From an uncultured Elusimicrobiales bacterium (lineage in GTDB: Bacteria; Elusimicrobiota; Elusimicrobia; Elusimicrobiales; Elusimicrobiaceae), in NCBI GenBank assembly GCA_934667625.1, contig CAKUMH010000008.1, positions 1 through 64,000 on the forward strand: 64,000 bases of DNA, written 5' to 3'. This document shows, in pieces, positions 25,019 to 32,562 of this stretch. Position 1 is the stretch's first letter. Every line of letters begins with the position of its first letter. A model generated the notes under the pieces. That model was not told the DNA's origin and made no database searches. It worked only from the letters and a program-made list of their open reading frames with translations. The translations under genes were made by a program, and so were the position numbers.

Positions 25019-26647
25019 TTATACCCGCACCTCGCCCATCTTTTTAAGCACCTTCATACCGATGGCAATCCACACCACGCAGAAGAGGAAGATCCCCATC
25101 CCCAACGGGCTGGTGTAGAACGAGATCATCTGCGTCGGGTTGAAGATAAACATGACCAGCATCATCACAAACGGCATAATACTGACCACGATAGACTGGA
25201 TTTTCTGCTGGGCCGTCATCGCCTGGAGTTTTTCCTCCAGTTTGCTCTCCTCGCGGATGTTTTCCACCAAGCGGGCAAAAATAACCGTCAAGTTACCGCC
25301 CACCTGCCGCTGGATGATAATGGCCTTAATAATGTAGGAAAGCATGCGGCTTTCCACGCGGTCGGAAAGTCCGTCCAGTGCTTTTTCAAAGGGAGTACCC
25401 AGCTGATAGTTCTTCACCACCAGGCCGAATTCGTCCGCAATCGGCGGAAGCATATCGCGCGACACGAGCTCAAACCCCTGCACAATATCCATACCGGAAC
25501 GCAAGGAGTTGGAAAGCAAAATCAGCGAGTCCATCAGCTGGTTGTTAATGCGCTTGCCGCGGCTCTTTTTGAGGGCATCCAGCACGGCCATTGGCATCCG
25601 CACGCTGACCACGCCCCCCACAAACAGCACCAGCAAAAACACAAACACACCAAAAAATCCGCCCACCATTAGTCCAAACATCAGCCCCAAAAGCGCAAAC
25701 ACTCCCACGGTGCCAAAAACAATGTATTTGACGTCAATCGTTAAGAACTGGCGGTTGAAATCCTCCGCCCATACCAAACTTTTTTGTTTGTATTCGCTCA
25801 TCAACCGGAAGATGCTTTCGCGTTTGTTTTCCAACAGCAAATACACGGCCATGCCGGCCAGGGCAGAGCCCAGTAAAATCAAAATCAGGTTGACGAACCG
25901 CTCCCCGCTGCTGGTGCGGTAAATTTTGGGATCCGGCGGGTTCATCGGAATCGGCGTTCCCATAAACTGGGAGTACAAGTGGTTGGCCAGCGTCACCACC
26001 GCCATAACGGACTGGCGGTATTTGTTTTCCCGCTGAGAGATCGGACTTGAAAAGGATTCCACCGTGCTAAACATTTCGCTGTTGATGAGCTCCATCGTGG
26101 CCAAGAGCGACCGCGCGCGGCCTTCCATGCTGTCCTTCATAATCAGCAAGCGGTTTCCGCGCAGTAAATCCTTGTTCAGCTGGTCCAGCGTGTTCATCAG
26201 GTTGGCGCGGTTGCCCACATAACCGCGGGCCAATTGGTCCAACACCACCGGCTGGTTGGGGTCCAACGAGTTGTCCGCCCGTTCCAAAAACAGGTAAACG
26301 TTGGCAAACGCCTGGCGCCACAGATCCGCCTCGCTGTACGTCCCTTCGCCGGGTTTATAGATGACTTTATTTTTATCCATGCGGGCCAGTTCCTCGGGGA
26401 ACCACTTCGGCATAGTTACGTCCTTGGCGGAGGCTATAGAGCACTCGGGCCCAAAGTTATACACCTTCTTGTCCGCCGCCAAATTGACATTGAAAAACTC
26501 CGCCAAAATTTGCATTTTTTTCTGGGCGCAGATAATCCGCCCGCGGTCGTTCTCATTCAGCGCGCGTGCCTGTACCGCCGGCGGCAATACCGCCGCCAGC
26601 AGTCCTATCAGGCCCCAAAATAAAAGGTGAATTTTTTTCATTGTCAT
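25019..26647 (-). CDS. tadB: TadB-like platform protein with an extra exported N-terminal domain
   Basis: A 542-residue protein. The C-terminal 310 residues are TadB/T2SF: NNQLMDSLILLSNSLRSGMD, VQGFELVSRDM, GTPFEKALDGLSDRV and IQRQVGGNLTVIFARLVENI with flanking membrane helices. Before this lies a part TadB does not normally have: a signal peptide (LLFWGLIGLLAAVLPPAVQA) and about 210 residues without membrane segments, with two Cys, ending at a first TM near residue 245 (FVNLILILLGSALAGMAVYLLL). Family TadB is about 320 residues. The extra domain should face the periplasm. An AGGAAG site precedes the ATG and the frame is open throughout, so this is one gene. The domain may contact secretin, CpaB or pilins. 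Confidence 0.88.
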   Translation of the reverse strand: MTMKKIHLLFWGLIGLLAAVLPPAVQARALNENDRGRIICAQKKMQILAEFFNVNLAADKKVYNFGPECSIASAKDVTMPKWFPEELARMDKNKVIYKPGEGTYSEADLWRQAFANVYLFLERADNSLDPNQPVVLDQLARGYVGNRANLMNTLDQLNKDLLRGNRLLIMKDSMEGRARSLLATMELINSEMFSTVESFSSPISQRENKYRQSVMAVVTLANHLYSQFMGTPIPMNPPDPKIYRTSSGERFVNLILILLGSALAGMAVYLLLENKRESIFRLMSEYKQKSLVWAEDFNRQFLTIDVKYIVFGTVGVFALLGLMFGLMVGGFFGVFVFLLVLFVGGVVSVRMPMAVLDALKKSRGKRINNQLMDSLILLSNSLRSGMDIVQGFELVSRDMLPPIADEFGLVVKNYQLGTPFEKALDGLSDRVESRMLSYIIKAIIIQRQVGGNLTVIFARLVENIREESKLEEKLQAMTAQQKIQSIVVSIMPFVMMLVMFIFNPTQMISFYTSPLGMGIFLFCVVWIAIGMKVLKKMGEVRV

Positions 26648-26658
26648 TCTGTGCTTCC

Positions 26659-28977
26659 TTACGCCTTGGCCGGAGCGGCAGGCGGCACGGGCGGAGGGAG
26701 GGGTTTTCTCTCCTGCTCGGCGCGTAGCTGCTGCACCGCCTTCAAATCCGGGTCTCCGTTGGCATCCAATGGCACGGCCCCTTTTAAGAAAATGTCTTTA
26801 TCCACCGGCTGGCCTTTGGCGCCAAATTCGTCAAAGAAGGTCGGCAGCTGCCCCGTGGGGGCAAACACGCCCTGCACCTTGCCGTTTTCGTCCACGCCCG
26901 TCTGCACATAGCGGAAGAGGTCCGTGGACTGGATTTCGCCGTCTTTTTGCCCGTGCATTTCGGTAATATAGGTCACCTTTCTGGAGCCGTCCGAAAAACG
27001 GGAAAGCTGTACAATCATATTAACGGCGGAGGAAATCATCTCGCGAATCACGTGCACCGGCAAGTCCACCCCGGTCTGCAAGCACATGGCCTCCAAGCGG
27101 GATAAACCGTCGCGCGGGGTATTGGCGTGAATGGTGGTCAAGGACCCTTCGTGCCCGGTGTTCATGGCCTGCAACATGTCCAACGCTTCACCGCCGCGGC
27201 ACTCACCGACCACAATGCGGTCCGGACGCATACGCAAGCAGTTCTTTACCAAATCCTGAATGGTAATGGCGCCTTTGCCTTCCACGTTTGGCGGACGGCT
27301 TTCCAAAGACACCCAGTGCGGCTGCTGCAAGCGCAACTCAGCCGTATCTTCCACGGTGATGATACGTTCGTTATGGGAAATATAGCCGGAAATAGCGTTT
27401 AAAAAGGTAGTTTTACCGGTACCCGTACCACCGCAAACAATGATGTTTTTGCGAATGCGGACGCATTTTTCAATAAACGCCATACATTCGGGGCTAATGG
27501 TACCAAAACGGTAGTAATCTTCCGGGCCAAAAGGCTTTTGCGAGAAGCGGCGGATAGTCAGCGTCGGGCCGGACACCGCCAACGGCGCGATAATCGCGTT
27601 TACACGGGAACCGTCCTTCAAGCGGGCGTCCACCAGCGGCACAGATTCGTCAATACGGCGGCCCAGCGGCGCCACGATGCGTTTAATCACCTGCACCACC
27701 TGCTCGTTATTGCGGAATTTGTACTTGGTCAAGGTCAACTTACCTTTTTGTTCAATAAAAATCTTGTCAAAGGCGTTGACCATAATTTCGGTAACGGCCG
27801 GGTCGCGCATGAGCACTTCCAGCGGCCCCAGGCCCAAAATTTCGTCCAACAGTTCCGACGAAAAACGCGTGCGCTGATCGCGCGAAAACTGCAAATTGGG
27901 CTGTTTTTGCAAAATATCGTCCACAATGGCGGCCACGCGTTTGCGCGTTTGGGCGCTGGCGGTGCTTTCGTCGCTCACCACAATGTGCTCAATTTCCAGC
28001 GTGCGGACCACTTCTTTGTGGATTTTCTGCTTCAAATCGTCCCAAAAGGACATTTTGGTTTTGTTGCCCTCGTCCTCCGGCTCCGCCACGTGTTCGGATA
28101 CCGTGGTCTTGCCGTCGTCAAAAAGGACCGGGCTCCAAATTTCCTTGGCAGCCTGCGTAAATTCTTCATCGGTCACGGAGGCGGTCCAATCCTTGGGAGC
28201 GGGTTTCAAATCGCGGATTTTGGCCAGCACCAGCCGCAACCCCTTCACCCATTCGGATTGGGGGTTGGTGATAATTTCCACCTCTTTGCGGTTGGACGTT
28301 GCCATCACATCCTCGTCCCAAGGCAAGAACACATCCACTTCGCGCCCGAGAGACGAATAAAAACGTTCTACTTCTTCGTAGGGAATGGAACCGGGCGTGT
28401 CATACGCGTTGCAAATGACACTCACGCGGTCCAACGGATAGCGCTGTTCCTTGTAATCGTTAAACAGCTGCACGGTAGAGTTCAAATGCGTGCGTGTGGC
28501 CTGGGAGACCCAAAAAATCTTATCGGCAATGTCAAAGGCAAATGCCTGCATGGGGAAACTGGAATCCACATCCAAGAAAATATCAAAGGTCTGGGCCAAG
28601 CGGGACAAAATAGGGATGATGATCTTTGGGCTAATAGACGCCATTTGCGCGCGCGTATTGCCCAACGGCAGCACGCCCACCCCCCATTGGGACATGGAAA
28701 TCTTCCCGCGCAAAAGCCCCCCCACCACGGCAATGTTGGTATTGCCCAGCGTTTTTAAAATATCCACCACGCTGACGGGTTTTTTGATATCCAAATAAAA
28801 GCTGTGTTCCTGGCGCGCCAGCGGATCAAGCGGCACAATCAACACCGGGCGCTTTTGAATGCCTGCCCAGCCCAAGGCCAGGTTCAGCACCAGCGTCGTT
28901 TTTCCCGCCCCTTCTTTCGGGCCGGAAAAGGCGATGATTTTCGCTTCGGTTTTGGGGTTTTCCAGTTCTTCTGTCAT
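26659..28977 (-). CDS. tadA: Fused TadZ/CpaE-TadA/CpaF ATPase
   Basis: A 772-residue protein joining two Tad proteins that are normally separate. Residues about 10-265 form a ParA/MinD-like domain of the TadZ/CpaE type with a P-loop GPKEGAGKTT and FDIFLDVDSSFPMQA, which localise the system. After a linker, residues about 330-700 are the TadA/CpaF secretion ATPase, with VTEIMVNAFDKIFIEQ, Walker A GGTGTGKTT near residue 520, the Asp box LRMRPDRIVVGECRGGEA (Walker B) and the His box SLTTIHANTPRDG. A Pro-rich tail ends the protein. TadA powers pilus assembly. There is no stop or frameshift between the parts; continuity is clear in the sequence. It lies between the secretin and tadB. Confidence 0.92.
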   Translation of the reverse strand: MTEELENPKTEAKIIAFSGPKEGAGKTTLVLNLALGWAGIQKRPVLIVPLDPLARQEHSFYLDIKKPVSVVDILKTLGNTNIAVVGGLLRGKISMSQWGVGVLPLGNTRAQMASISPKIIIPILSRLAQTFDIFLDVDSSFPMQAFAFDIADKIFWVSQATRTHLNSTVQLFNDYKEQRYPLDRVSVICNAYDTPGSIPYEEVERFYSSLGREVDVFLPWDEDVMATSNRKEVEIITNPQSEWVKGLRLVLAKIRDLKPAPKDWTASVTDEEFTQAAKEIWSPVLFDDGKTTVSEHVAEPEDEGNKTKMSFWDDLKQKIHKEVVRTLEIEHIVVSDESTASAQTRKRVAAIVDDILQKQPNLQFSRDQRTRFSSELLDEILGLGPLEVLMRDPAVTEIMVNAFDKIFIEQKGKLTLTKYKFRNNEQVVQVIKRIVAPLGRRIDESVPLVDARLKDGSRVNAIIAPLAVSGPTLTIRRFSQKPFGPEDYYRFGTISPECMAFIEKCVRIRKNIIVCGGTGTGKTTFLNAISGYISHNERIITVEDTAELRLQQPHWVSLESRPPNVEGKGAITIQDLVKNCLRMRPDRIVVGECRGGEALDMLQAMNTGHEGSLTTIHANTPRDGLSRLEAMCLQTGVDLPVHVIREMISSAVNMIVQLSRFSDGSRKVTYITEMHGQKDGEIQSTDLFRYVQTGVDENGKVQGVFAPTGQLPTFFDEFGAKGQPVDKDIFLKGAVPLDANGDPDLKAVQQLRAEQERKPLPPPVPPAAPAKA

Positions 28978-28982
28978 AAAAA

Positions 28983-29729
28983 TTATTCCACAATTTCAAC
29001 CGTAATAAACAGGAAGAGCGAGCGCTGTTCCTCGGTAACGTCCTTGTTCTTAAACAACAGCCCCAAAAGCGGGATGCGGCCCAAGAAAGGCACGCGGTCC
29101 TCGGACACGTTGCGGGCACTGCTCTTTAACCCGCCGATGACCAAGGTTTCGCCGCTGTTAATTTCCACGTGGGTTTCCACATCGCGGTTGGTGAAGGAAG
29201 GCGCGGTAGCCGTACCGATCACCACGGTTCTGGAATAGTCCACCGTGGACACGGACAGCTGCACCTGCAAATCAATAATGTTGTTGCGTTCCGGAATAAT
29301 GGTCGGCAAGACGTTAAGCAAAATGCCGTATTCTTCCAACTGGGAACCTACGCCCTGGTTGTTTACAATCGGTATCGGCACCTTACCGCCGACGGTAATT
29401 TTGGCACTGTTGCCCGAGGAGGTAACAATCTTCGGGTTGGAAAGCACCTGGGCACGGCCTTCTGTTTCCATCAAGCGCAAGCGGGTGGTAACGGCGGTTT
29501 TGCGTTCAAATTCACCCAACGACAAAATGCCGGGAATAGAAGCTTCTTCAAAGTCAAAAAGCTGGTTCCACGAAAACCCTTTGACGCTTTGCATCGTCCC
29601 GCTGATTTCCACCACGTCGGCGCTGACGGCCACCAACCGGGTCTTTTTAGCCAACGCTGCAGACGGCAACAACAGGCCGAACAATAATACCGCAAGGGAT
29701 ACCTTCACTATAAACTTTTTATTGGTCAT
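28983..29729 (-). CDS. Minimal secretin (RcpA/CpaC-like, C domain only)
   Basis: A 248-residue protein: a signal peptide (VSLAVLLFGLLLPSAALA) followed almost at once by the secretin core (RLVAVSADVVEISG, VTTRLRLMETEGRAQVLSNP, VPIPIVNNQGVGSQLEEYG, LLNVLPTI, SGETLVIGGLKSS, VPFLGRIPLLGLLFKNKD). Secretins form the outer-membrane gate of the pilus. RcpA/CpaC proteins are usually about 450-500 residues with BON and N0/N1-type domains ahead of the core; here those parts are missing. The preceding gene (CpaB) ends 9 bp earlier, and no broken N-terminal domain lies in the gap. A normal gate needs an N-domain link to the platform, so the extra domain of TadB or other exported proteins may fill in; that is inference. 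Confidence 0.85.
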   Translation of the reverse strand: MTNKKFIVKVSLAVLLFGLLLPSAALAKKTRLVAVSADVVEISGTMQSVKGFSWNQLFDFEEASIPGILSLGEFERKTAVTTRLRLMETEGRAQVLSNPKIVTSSGNSAKITVGGKVPIPIVNNQGVGSQLEEYGILLNVLPTIIPERNNIIDLQVQLSVSTVDYSRTVVIGTATAPSFTNRDVETHVEINSGETLVIGGLKSSARNVSEDRVPFLGRIPLLGLLFKNKDVTEEQRSLFLFITVEIVE

Positions 29730-29737
29730 ATCTATCC

Positions 29738-30493
29738 TTAATTGAATAATTTATCAAAGGTTGCCACTTCCATAATGTACGTGGTCATATCGCCGTGAGA
29801 GCGCAAGATGACGGAAATATCGCCCTCTTTCAAGGCCAAGGCCAGGTACTGCGCGTCCTTGGAGGACAAAGCCAACGAAAGGGAGGACGTATCGGAATAC
29901 GCCGCCGCATCGTCGTCTTTGCTCTTCATGGCATTGGCGGTTTTGGCATCCAAGCCCTGCCCCAGGTCGGACCCTACACCCAGCACCTTTACGTTCTGCA
30001 ACAGCGTAATGGTTACGTTTTGGTGCGAACCGTTCTTCATCACAGCTTCAAACGTCAAAAGTACGTCCACGTTATCATCCGGCTTAATCATGGCGGCAGT
30101 AGCCATATCCACCTTGGAGAGAACAAACCCTCTCATCTGCACCGGGATCTTGCTAGAGAGCCCCGCCTCGGGAGACAACGAGGTGATGGCATACTTGGAA
30201 ATTTGGTTGCCTTTGGGAATCTGCACGCGGGCGACGGCGTTTTCAATGGCTTTAAAATCCGCCGAGGTGGTGTACGTAAACGCGTCCTTTTGTATATAAG
30301 CGGCAGGCACGGGCACGGTTTTAATCATATCCCGTTTGATCACTTCGCGTTCTTTAATGTCGCGAATAGGCACAAACACCTGTTTGATGTTTTTGGCCGC
30401 ATCCAGTTTGCTTTGCGCACTGTTTACAATCACCCCGTACACGATAGCCGCCAAAATGGCCACTACCAACGGGAGGAAGATTCCTTTTTTCAT
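29738..30493 (-). CDS. cpaB: CpaB/RcpC pilus assembly protein
   Basis: A 251-residue protein of the Flp pilus CpaB/RcpC family. One N-terminal membrane segment (FLPLVVAILAAIVYGVIV) is followed by an SAF domain (FVPIRDIKEREVIKRDMIKT) and the CpaB core (RGFVLSKVDMATAAMIKPDD, VDVLLTF, TLLQNVKVLGVG). It acts in the periplasm next to the secretin. Position before the secretin gene is canonical for Tad loci. A strong AAGGAG site lies before the ATG. Confidence 0.9.
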   Translation of the reverse strand: MKKGIFLPLVVAILAAIVYGVIVNSAQSKLDAAKNIKQVFVPIRDIKEREVIKRDMIKTVPVPAAYIQKDAFTYTTSADFKAIENAVARVQIPKGNQISKYAITSLSPEAGLSSKIPVQMRGFVLSKVDMATAAMIKPDDNVDVLLTFEAVMKNGSHQNVTITLLQNVKVLGVGSDLGQGLDAKTANAMKSKDDDAAAYSDTSSLSLALSSKDAQYLALALKEGDISVILRSHGDMTTYIMEVATFDKLFN

Positions 30494-30531
30494 TTTGTCT
30501 CCTTAAACTGCCTTAAAGTAATAAATCAAAT

Positions 30532-31017
30532 CTATTTTACGTCCGAGCTTAAATACCCTTTGTCAATGGGCATACGCGTAACGGCCTGAATACGCCGCAC
30601 CCCGTCCTTGCGGGGCTCGCTGGCCAGCACATAGCTGGTGCCCGGGAACAGCAAATGCACCGGATACGTAACCGTAACGACCACGTCCTCGTGGCGGTGC
30701 TTTTTATACATGGGGTCCACGCCGGTTCCTTCCACCTTCACATTCACAGCAATGTTCCCCGCCCGGCTGCCAAACACCTTCTGTTTGGCGCGGTTAATCT
30801 TTTGCGTAATAATTGTTCGGTCCGCCCGCCCGCTGGGCTTTTTAACGGCCACCAGCGAGGCGATACGGGCAAATTCGTAAGAAGCATGGTTGGCGATAAT
30901 CGTGTGGTAGGCAATGTTGCCGTATTCAAGGACGAAAAAAATCATCAACATAAATACGGGCAAAATCAGCATCAGCTCCGCAACCACCTGCCCACGCTTC
31001 TTACGAAAAATTTTCAT
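30532..31017 (-). CDS. tadE: TadE-type pseudopilin
   Basis: A 161-residue protein with KKRGQVVAELMLILPVFMLM: the class III prepilin site with Gly8 and Glu at position 5, then a 20-residue hydrophobic helix. This is the TadE family of minor pilins, processed by the prepilin peptidase. The exported part has no Cys. It sits directly after the Flp pilin and before cpaB. No TadV peptidase gene is in the window, so processing depends on an enzyme coded elsewhere. Confidence 0.85.
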   Translation of the reverse strand: MKIFRKKRGQVVAELMLILPVFMLMIFFVLEYGNIAYHTIIANHASYEFARIASLVAVKKPSGRADRTIITQKINRAKQKVFGSRAGNIAVNVKVEGTGVDPMYKKHRHEDVVVTVTYPVHLLFPGTSYVLASEPRKDGVRRIQAVTRMPIDKGYLSSDVK

Positions 31018-31029
31018 ACTGCTTCCAAA

Positions 31030-31251
31030 TTACATTTCGTTCATGCTGCCGGTAATTTTGGTTTTGACTTGGTCAAACAAATCCGGCATAAATTTCTTAA
31101 TCAGCACACCAGCCAAGCCGGCCACGCCCACGACCACGACGAGCATCAACACATATTCAATCGTGTTCTGCCCTTCTTTTTTCTTCAGGCAGCCCAAAGC
31201 CTGCGCTTTCAAGGCGTCCATTTTGTTTTGCAAAGCAACGATAAACTTCAT
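31030..31251 (-). CDS. flp: Flp-type pilin 1
   Basis: A 73-residue Flp pilin. The leader ends with KKKEG followed by QNTIEYVLMLVVVVGVAGLA, with Glu-Tyr at positions 5-6 after the cut site, typical of class IVb Flp pilins, then a short polar tail (KFMPDLFDQVKTKITGSMNEM). The ribosome site AGGAGG is the strongest of the Tad core genes, which fits a major fibre subunit made in bulk. The leader is unusually long, 27 residues. The second Flp gene is 24 bp upstream in the same direction. Confidence 0.9.
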   Translation of the reverse strand: MKFIVALQNKMDALKAQALGCLKKKEGQNTIEYVLMLVVVVGVAGLAGVLIKKFMPDLFDQVKTKITGSMNEM

Positions 31252-31275
31252 AACAGTCCTCCTGATTTTTACAAA

Positions 31276-31458
31276 TTATTTCACGTCGTATTCCGTCAAA
31301 ATCACTTTGGCCCCTTGGTCAAACTGCTGCGGCACCAAGTGCGAGTACAACACATAAAAGGAAAGAAACGCCGCAAACAGGCCTGCCGCCGTTACAATAT
31401 ATTCTACCGCGGTTTGGCCCTTTTTGTTAAGTAAAACTTTCCCTTTCCGTTCCTTCAT
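31276..31458 (-). CDS. Flp-type pilin 2 (60 residues)
   Basis: A 60-residue protein with LLNKKGQTAVEYIVTAAGLFAA: a class IVb prepilin site with Gly14 and Glu-Tyr at positions 5-6 of the mature part, then a hydrophobic helix and a charged end (GAKVILTEYDVK). It shares the motif but little more with the 73-residue Flp, so it may be a minor subunit. There is no clear ribosome site; the ATG is 4 nt after the PorV stop, so translation is probably coupled. Confidence 0.82.
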   Translation of the reverse strand: MKERKGKVLLNKKGQTAVEYIVTAAGLFAAFLSFYVLYSHLVPQQFDQGAKVILTEYDVK

Positions 31459-31461
31459 ACA

Positions 31462-32433
31462 CTAAAACTGTACCGACAGCGCAATCTGCTGCGAAGTACC
31501 CAACGCCCCAAACGGCGTGACGGCGTAGTCAATAGACGCGCCATAACCAAACAGTTCCGAGCTGTAAATACCAAAGCCGAAGGACACCTTGGAGGTCTCC
31601 TCCAAGCCCAGCTGGCCCACCCACGAATCCTTATCGTTGGTGCCGGTGTTCTCGCGCGTATAGTACCCGACGCGCAAATCAAAGCGGGCGACTTGGAGCA
31701 TATCCTCGGGGATGTGGACTTCCAACCCTACGCCATAGCGGGCTTTGTCGTCGCGGTATTTCATATATTCGCCGGACACGGTAAAGTAGCGGGTGTTCAA
31801 ATCCGCCCCTAAGCGAAGCCCGCGCGGCATTTCGTCCTTGTCGCCAATGTTGACAAGCGCCCCGCCGAGGCCCAGCCAGTTAATCAGGCGCAGCTTGGCG
31901 CCCACGTCAAAACCGACGTTGTTGTAATGGTCGCTGTCCAGCTTTTCGCTGATGTACTTCGCCGTACCGCCGATTTGCAGTTTTTGGTTAAAGAACCCGC
32001 GCGCCAAAGACAAACTGCCCACAAAGTTCTGCACCGGGTGTTTGCCGGAGTACTGCGGGCGGCCTTCCTCGTCGCGGTAGTCAAATCCGCCCATGTCCAT
32101 ATAGTTGAGCGTCAACCCGATAATGGTTTTGCCCATGGGCTGCAAATAGGCCAAGGTGCGCGCCTTGTAGCCTTGCAAATAATCCAGGTACGAAAACTGA
32201 AGCTCGCGCGTGGTGGCCGAGGCCGAACCCGCGGGGTTCCAGAACAGGGCTTCCGGCCCGTCGGCAATAGACACATAGGCATTGCCCAAGGCCTGGGCTC
32301 TGGGGGAGCCGGCATCAATCTTTAAAAATGCGCTTGCGCTGGTACCGGCGTGGGAATCAATAGACGCCGCCGCAGGAACACTTAAAAGACCGAGAGAAAG
32401 ACAAGCAATTAAAACTTTTATTCTTCTGTTCAT
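31462..32433 (-). CDS. PorV/PorQ-like outer-membrane barrel (UPF0164)
   Basis: A 323-residue protein. A signal peptide (VLIACLSLGLLSVPAAAS) is followed by the PorV/UPF0164 opening ASAFLKIDAGSPRAQALGNA and YVSIADGPEALFWNPAG, then alternating beta strands with aromatic girdles up to QQIALSVQF at the end. PorV is a 14-strand barrel that, in type IX secretion, carries proteins with a C-terminal sorting domain at the outer membrane. I start at 32433, where the signal peptide begins; an open frame adds 12 residues. No ribosome site is evident. It lies between the giant FlgD-Ig protein and the pilin genes. No other type IX parts are in the window, so a role with the giant protein is inferred. Confidence 0.8.
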   Translation of the reverse strand: MNRRIKVLIACLSLGLLSVPAAASIDSHAGTSASAFLKIDAGSPRAQALGNAYVSIADGPEALFWNPAGSASATTRELQFSYLDYLQGYKARTLAYLQPMGKTIIGLTLNYMDMGGFDYRDEEGRPQYSGKHPVQNFVGSLSLARGFFNQKLQIGGTAKYISEKLDSDHYNNVGFDVGAKLRLINWLGLGGALVNIGDKDEMPRGLRLGADLNTRYFTVSGEYMKYRDDKARYGVGLEVHIPEDMLQVARFDLRVGYYTRENTGTNDKDSWVGQLGLEETSKVSFGFGIYSSELFGYGASIDYAVTPFGALGTSQQIALSVQF

Positions 32434-32530
32434 AAATTTTTTCGTACCGGACCAAAGTCCGCCTTCCAATTAGGGCCCAACGGCCCAGGGTACTGCAAAT
32501 GTTTGAGGTTTCCCCTCTGCGTAGCGGTCC

Positions 32531-32553
32531 GGGCCGCGCTTGTAGCGCGGCCC
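32531..32553 (-). terminator. GC-rich hairpin after the giant FlgD-Ig gene
   Basis: GGGCCGCGCT (32531-32540) and AGCGCGGCCC (32544-32553) form a perfect 10-bp stem with a 3-nt loop, 10 bp past the stop. There is no T-run, so it may stabilise the mRNA end or weakly terminate. Read-through into PorV and the Tad core is possible. Confidence 0.5.
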
Positions 32554-32562
32554 AAAGGCCCG

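Noticed and set aside
25019..26647. TadB as two genes with a missed frameshift
   Set aside because: The frame is continuous, the ribosome site stands at the upstream start, and no start with a ribosome site is visible at the core boundary.
27538..28758. A 406-codon plus-strand frame within the TadZ-TadA gene
   Set aside because: Shadow of the strongly supported ATPase gene; the product is His/Arg/Gln-rich without motifs.
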